Below are positions 61,770-64,000 of a stretch of 64,000 bases of DNA, piece after piece (position 1 is the stretch's first letter; every line of letters begins with the position of its first letter). The translations under genes and the position numbers were made by a program. Under the pieces are notes generated by a model. That model was not told where the DNA came from and did no database searches. It saw nothing but the letters and a program-made list of their open reading frames with translations. This stretch comes from Haliovirga abyssi (lineage in GTDB: Bacteria > Fusobacteriota > Fusobacteriia > Fusobacteriales > Haliovirgaceae): positions 1-64,000 of the forward strand of contig NZ_AP027060.1 of the NCBI RefSeq assembly GCF_030295325.1, read 5' to 3'.

Positions 61770-62161
61770 AATTCTTGACCTCCATGTTTTTTTTGGTATG
61801 CAGCATAGCATTTTGAACAATATCCTTGAAAATATAAAACGTGATTAGTTATTTTATAATTAAATTTATCTTCTATCTTGCTTTCTAAATCTCCAATGAT
61901 ACATTGATCAAAAGCTATTATTTCGCCACATTCTTTACAAAATAAAAAATGTCCACCAGTTCCATAATAGTAAAAAGATTTTCCTTTAAAAGAAACTGAA
62001 TTAATAATCTGTTTCTTTGTTAAAAATTCTAATGTTCTATACACAGTTGAGCAATCAAGTTTATCTTTAATTTTTGATTGTATAACTTTTGCGGATATGG
62101 GTTTTTTAGAAGACTTAATTATATTAAAAATTTCCTTCCTATTTTCAGTTAATTTTATCAA
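61766..62161 (-). CDS. zur: Fur-family metalloregulator, probably Zur
   Basis: 131 residues from a TTG at 62161, chosen because AAAGGAGG lies just upstream. The frame is open to 62248, but that extension runs back through the operator and -10 box. Winged helix with STVYRTLEFLTKKQII as the recognition region. The His- and Cys-rich metal domain has GGHFLFCKECGEI and a second CSKC near the C-terminus, the structural Cys4 zinc site. First gene of an operon with znuA-znuC-znuB, so zinc is the likely signal. Its own promoter carries a perfect 7-1-7 Fur-family box. Confidence 0.88.
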   Translation of the reverse strand: MIKLTENRKEIFNIIKSSKKPISAKVIQSKIKDKLDCSTVYRTLEFLTKKQIINSVSFKGKSFYYYGTGGHFLFCKECGEIIAFDQCIIGDLESKIEDKFNYKITNHVLYFQGYCSKCYAAYQKKHGGQEL

Positions 62162-62176
62162 ACTTCTTCCTCCTTT

Positions 62177-62227
62177 TGCAAATGATTTGCACGAATTAAT
62201 TGTAATACTTTTTATAAAGAAAGTCAA
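62177..62227 (-). promoter_or_regulatory. Promoter of the zinc operon with 7-1-7 Fur-family operator
   Basis: On the minus strand TTGACT (62222-62227), 17 bases, TACAAT (62199-62204). The perfect 15-bp palindrome TGCAAAT-G-ATTTGCA (62177-62191 on +) lies at the transcription start. It has the Fur/Zur/PerR spacing but its own sequence, and implies autoregulation of the operon. Confidence 0.88.
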
Positions 62228-62339
62228 CTGTTTTTTAACAATAACCAAAACTTATCATTTCTATAAAAACTATATATTTTACTTATTGTAAAATATAGTA
62301 TATAATATTGATATAAACTAGGGAGTGTCAAAAGTTTAT

Positions 62340-62461
62340 GAAAACTATAGCGTGGATATTGGGTTTGTTGTTTTGCTCCCTTCTCCTAAGATAGGAGAAG
62401 GGTTGGGGATGAGGTCTGAAAAGTATTTAAAATTACGTTATTATTTTAGGAGGGATTAAAT
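62340..62461 (+). repeat. Leader of the YeiH-type gene with a REP-like hairpin and a dispersed 15-mer
   Basis: AGCGTGGATATTGGG at 62349-62363 repeats the 15-mer at 4566. A perfect 11-bp hairpin CCCTTCTCCTA-AGA-TAGGAGAAGGG (62378-62402) is followed by TTGGGGATGAGG. This is of the style of a G-rich intergenic palindrome that recurs in unrelated bacterial genomes. A TATAAT at 62301-62306 is the likely -10 box for the gene downstream. Confidence 0.6.
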
Positions 62462-63436
62462 ATGATTTATGGAATATTATTATCAATTTTTTTAGGAATT
62501 TTAGCAAAGGTGTTATCTTTTTTTATTCCTGGAATTGGAACTGTTGCAATTGCAATTTTTTTAGGAATTTTAGTAAGAAATTTATTCCTAAAAAATCAGA
62601 TTTTTAACAAAGGGATAAACTTAACCGAGAAAAAACTTTTGCCAATTGCGATAATGCTTTTAGGAACTGAATTAAATTTTGCTGTTTTGTTGAAATTGGG
62701 ATTTAAATCAATAATTTTTATAGGTTTAATGATTACAATTACAATCTCGTCAGGGTATTTTATAAGTAAATTCTTTGGATTTGATAAAAAATTTGGATTG
62801 CTTTTAGGTACAGGAAATGCAGTTTGTGGTTCATCAGCAATAGCAGCTACTGCACCTGTTTTAGAATCAGATGATGAAAGTATAGGGTTATCTGTTGCAG
62901 CAGTAAATTTAATGGGAACATTAGGAATATTTTTTATACCAGTAATAGCATCAATAGCAGGATTTGGAAATTTACAAGAAGGAACATTAATAGGAGGGAC
63001 ATTACAAGCTGTAGGGCAAGTTGTGGCTTCTGGATTTTCTGTAAATGATAGTGTTGGAGCTATAGCTACAGTTGTAAAAATGGGAAGAGTATTGAGTTTA
63101 GGAGTTGTTATAATTGTATTGGATTTAATAATGTCAAAAGATAAAATTAAAATAGAAGAAAAAAAATCTAAATTTAAAATCATAAGGGTTCCATATTTTA
63201 TAGTAGGATTTTTTATTTTAAGTGTAATATCTTCAATAAATATATTTCCTTCATATGCAATAAGTTTTGTGAATCTGATTGGAAAATGGTTATTAATATT
63301 TTCTATGGCAGCAGTTGGACTAAAAATTAATTTTACTACATTAATAGAAAAGGGAAAAAAATTAATTTTATTAGAATTATTAATAGAATTAGTACAGGTA
63401 TCATCTGCAGTTTTATTAATTAAGATATTGTTTTAG
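62462..63436 (+). CDS. YeiH/UPF0324-family membrane protein (putative sulfate exporter family)
   Basis: 324 residues, about ten membrane helices. Family signatures are GTGNAVCGSSAIAATAPV (about 119-136), LPIAIMLLGTELNF and GGTLQAVGQVVASGFS. Members are annotated as putative sulfate exporters, some linked to taurine or sulfite metabolism; the substrate here is unproven. AGGAGG precedes ATG. Monocistronic as far as can be seen. Confidence 0.9.
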   Translation: MIYGILLSIFLGILAKVLSFFIPGIGTVAIAIFLGILVRNLFLKNQIFNKGINLTEKKLLPIAIMLLGTELNFAVLLKLGFKSIIFIGLMITITISSGYFISKFFGFDKKFGLLLGTGNAVCGSSAIAATAPVLESDDESIGLSVAAVNLMGTLGIFFIPVIASIAGFGNLQEGTLIGGTLQAVGQVVASGFSVNDSVGAIATVVKMGRVLSLGVVIIVLDLIMSKDKIKIEEKKSKFKIIRVPYFIVGFFILSVISSINIFPSYAISFVNLIGKWLLIFSMAAVGLKINFTTLIEKGKKLILLELLIELVQVSSAVLLIKILF

Positions 63437-63455
63437 GGATCGTAAAACAATAACA

Positions 63456-63514
63456 TGCTCAAAGTTTCTTAGAAAAAAGGGATAAACCATACCTATTTTT
63501 CTAAGAAATGAGCA
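63456..63514. other. Long hairpin downstream of the YeiH-type gene
   Basis: A perfect 13-bp stem TTTCTTAGAAAAA (63465-63477) / TTTTTCTAAGAAA (63496-63508) is extended by TGCTCA / TGAGCA after a three-base bulge. No T-run follows. It may be an mRNA-stabilising hairpin or a repeat; nothing coding lies here. Confidence 0.6.
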
Positions 63515-63575
63515 AATATTTGTTAAAATTGTTTGATAAAATTTGTAGATATGTTTTTATTAAATTATAACAATA

Positions 63576-63606
63576 GCCGAAGAAATTAATCTTCGGCCTT
63601 TTTTTA
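63576..63606 (+). terminator. Rho-independent terminator
   Basis: GCCGAAGA-AATTAA-TCTTCGGC followed by eight Ts, 140 bp after the YeiH-type gene and facing the convergent hcp gene. Confidence 0.88.
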
Positions 63607-63647
63607 TATCTTATTTTTTTAAATTATTACTACTATTATCCTTATTA

Positions 63648-64000
63648 TTATTCTCCTAAGAATAATTTTATATCTTCGTCAACTTCACCAATTCCAGCAA
63701 TTCCAAAGTTTTCAACTAAAACTTTAGCTACATTTGCTGATAAAAATGCTGGTAATGTTGGTCCTAAATGTATATCTTTTACTCCTAAATATAAAAGTGC
63801 TAATAATACTATTACAGCTTTTTGTTCATACCATGCAATGTTATAAGTTATAGGTAATTCATTAATATCGTTTAATTCAAACACTTCTTTTAATTTTAAT
63901 GCAATCACTGCTAATGAATATGAATCATTACATTGTCCTGCATCTAGCACTCTAGGGATTCCACCAATATCTCCTAATTTCAATTTATTATATCTATATT
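63648..64000 (-). CDS. hcp: Hydroxylamine reductase / hybrid cluster protein, C-terminal part
   Basis: Only the last 117 or so residues are inside the window; the frame stays open to base 64000 with no credible start. [18 protein letters not shown] (cluster-ligand Cys) and [38 protein letters not shown] match the C-terminal domain of Hcp, which carries ligands of the hybrid Fe-S-O cluster. Hcp acts on nitric oxide or hydroxylamine in anaerobes. Confidence 0.93.
   Translation of the reverse strand, partial: YRYNKLKLGDIGGIPRVLDAGQCNDSYSLAVIALKLKEVFELNDINELPITYNIAWYEQKAVIVLLALLYLGVKDIHLGPTLPAFLSANVAKVLVENFGIAGIGEVDEDIKLFLGE

Overview
The window is very AT-rich DNA from a bacterium with a Gram-negative envelope: an outer-membrane TolC-like protein, a lipoprotein, a type I secretion system and GmhA for LPS heptose. 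Low GC, short intergenic gaps, strong AGGAGG-type ribosome sites and near-consensus sigma-70 promoters, together with these envelope genes, fit the Fusobacteriota best. That placement is inference; no rRNA is present. Base 1 falls exactly on the first codon of a plasmid-type replication initiator, followed by parA-parB, so the window may be the rotated start of a circular replicon. An asparaginyl-tRNA synthetase 49 kb away raises the possibility of a chromid (secondary chromosome) rather than a dispensable plasmid.

Layout. (1) 1-3.6 kb: rep, parA, parB and a GC-rich terminator. (2) 3.6-4.8 kb: a decayed RTX-gene fragment and a compositionally odd patchwork of repeats and hairpins, ending in a promoter. 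(3) 4.8-40.3 kb: a secretion locus of a membrane-anchored YD-like protein, translationally coupled to a 25.7-kb gene for an 8566-residue RTX protein, then an ABC exporter with a C39-like domain, HlyD, a TolC-like protein and a large lipoprotein. Three copies of a 104-bp foldback element lie at cistron ends here. (4) 40.5-44.6 kb: a LacI-controlled sugar cluster (regulator, oligo-1,6-glucosidase, SemiSWEET, aldo/keto reductase). (5) 44.7-46.5 kb, minus strand: a two-gene split version of AhpF. (6) 46.7-49.1 kb: an SsuABC/ThiXYZ-type ABC importer. (7) 49.3-54.3 kb: asnS, then divergent amtB and glnK, and a GltD/NfnL-type flavoprotein. (8) 54.4-57.9 kb: two membrane proteins, a GTPase and a partner, with homologous tails. 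(9) 57.9-64 kb: gmhA; a minus-strand zinc operon zur-znuA-znuC-znuB-ung; a YeiH-family membrane protein; and the 3' end of hcp.

The best candidates for undescribed biology are the giant RTX locus (multi-scale internal duplication, a duplicated Trp-rich domain, a translationally coupled YD-like partner and RNA-like foldback elements at cistron ends) and the two-gene transmembrane GTPase system at 54.4-57.9 kb.

Regulation is unusually legible. There is a perfect 22-bp LacI operator, a PerR-like palindrome at the split-AhpF promoter, a 7-1-7 Fur-family box at the zinc operon promoter, a 37-bp AT palindrome between the amtB and glnK promoters, and phased repeats upstream of the RTX promoter. All assignments are from reading the sequence; no database search was run.
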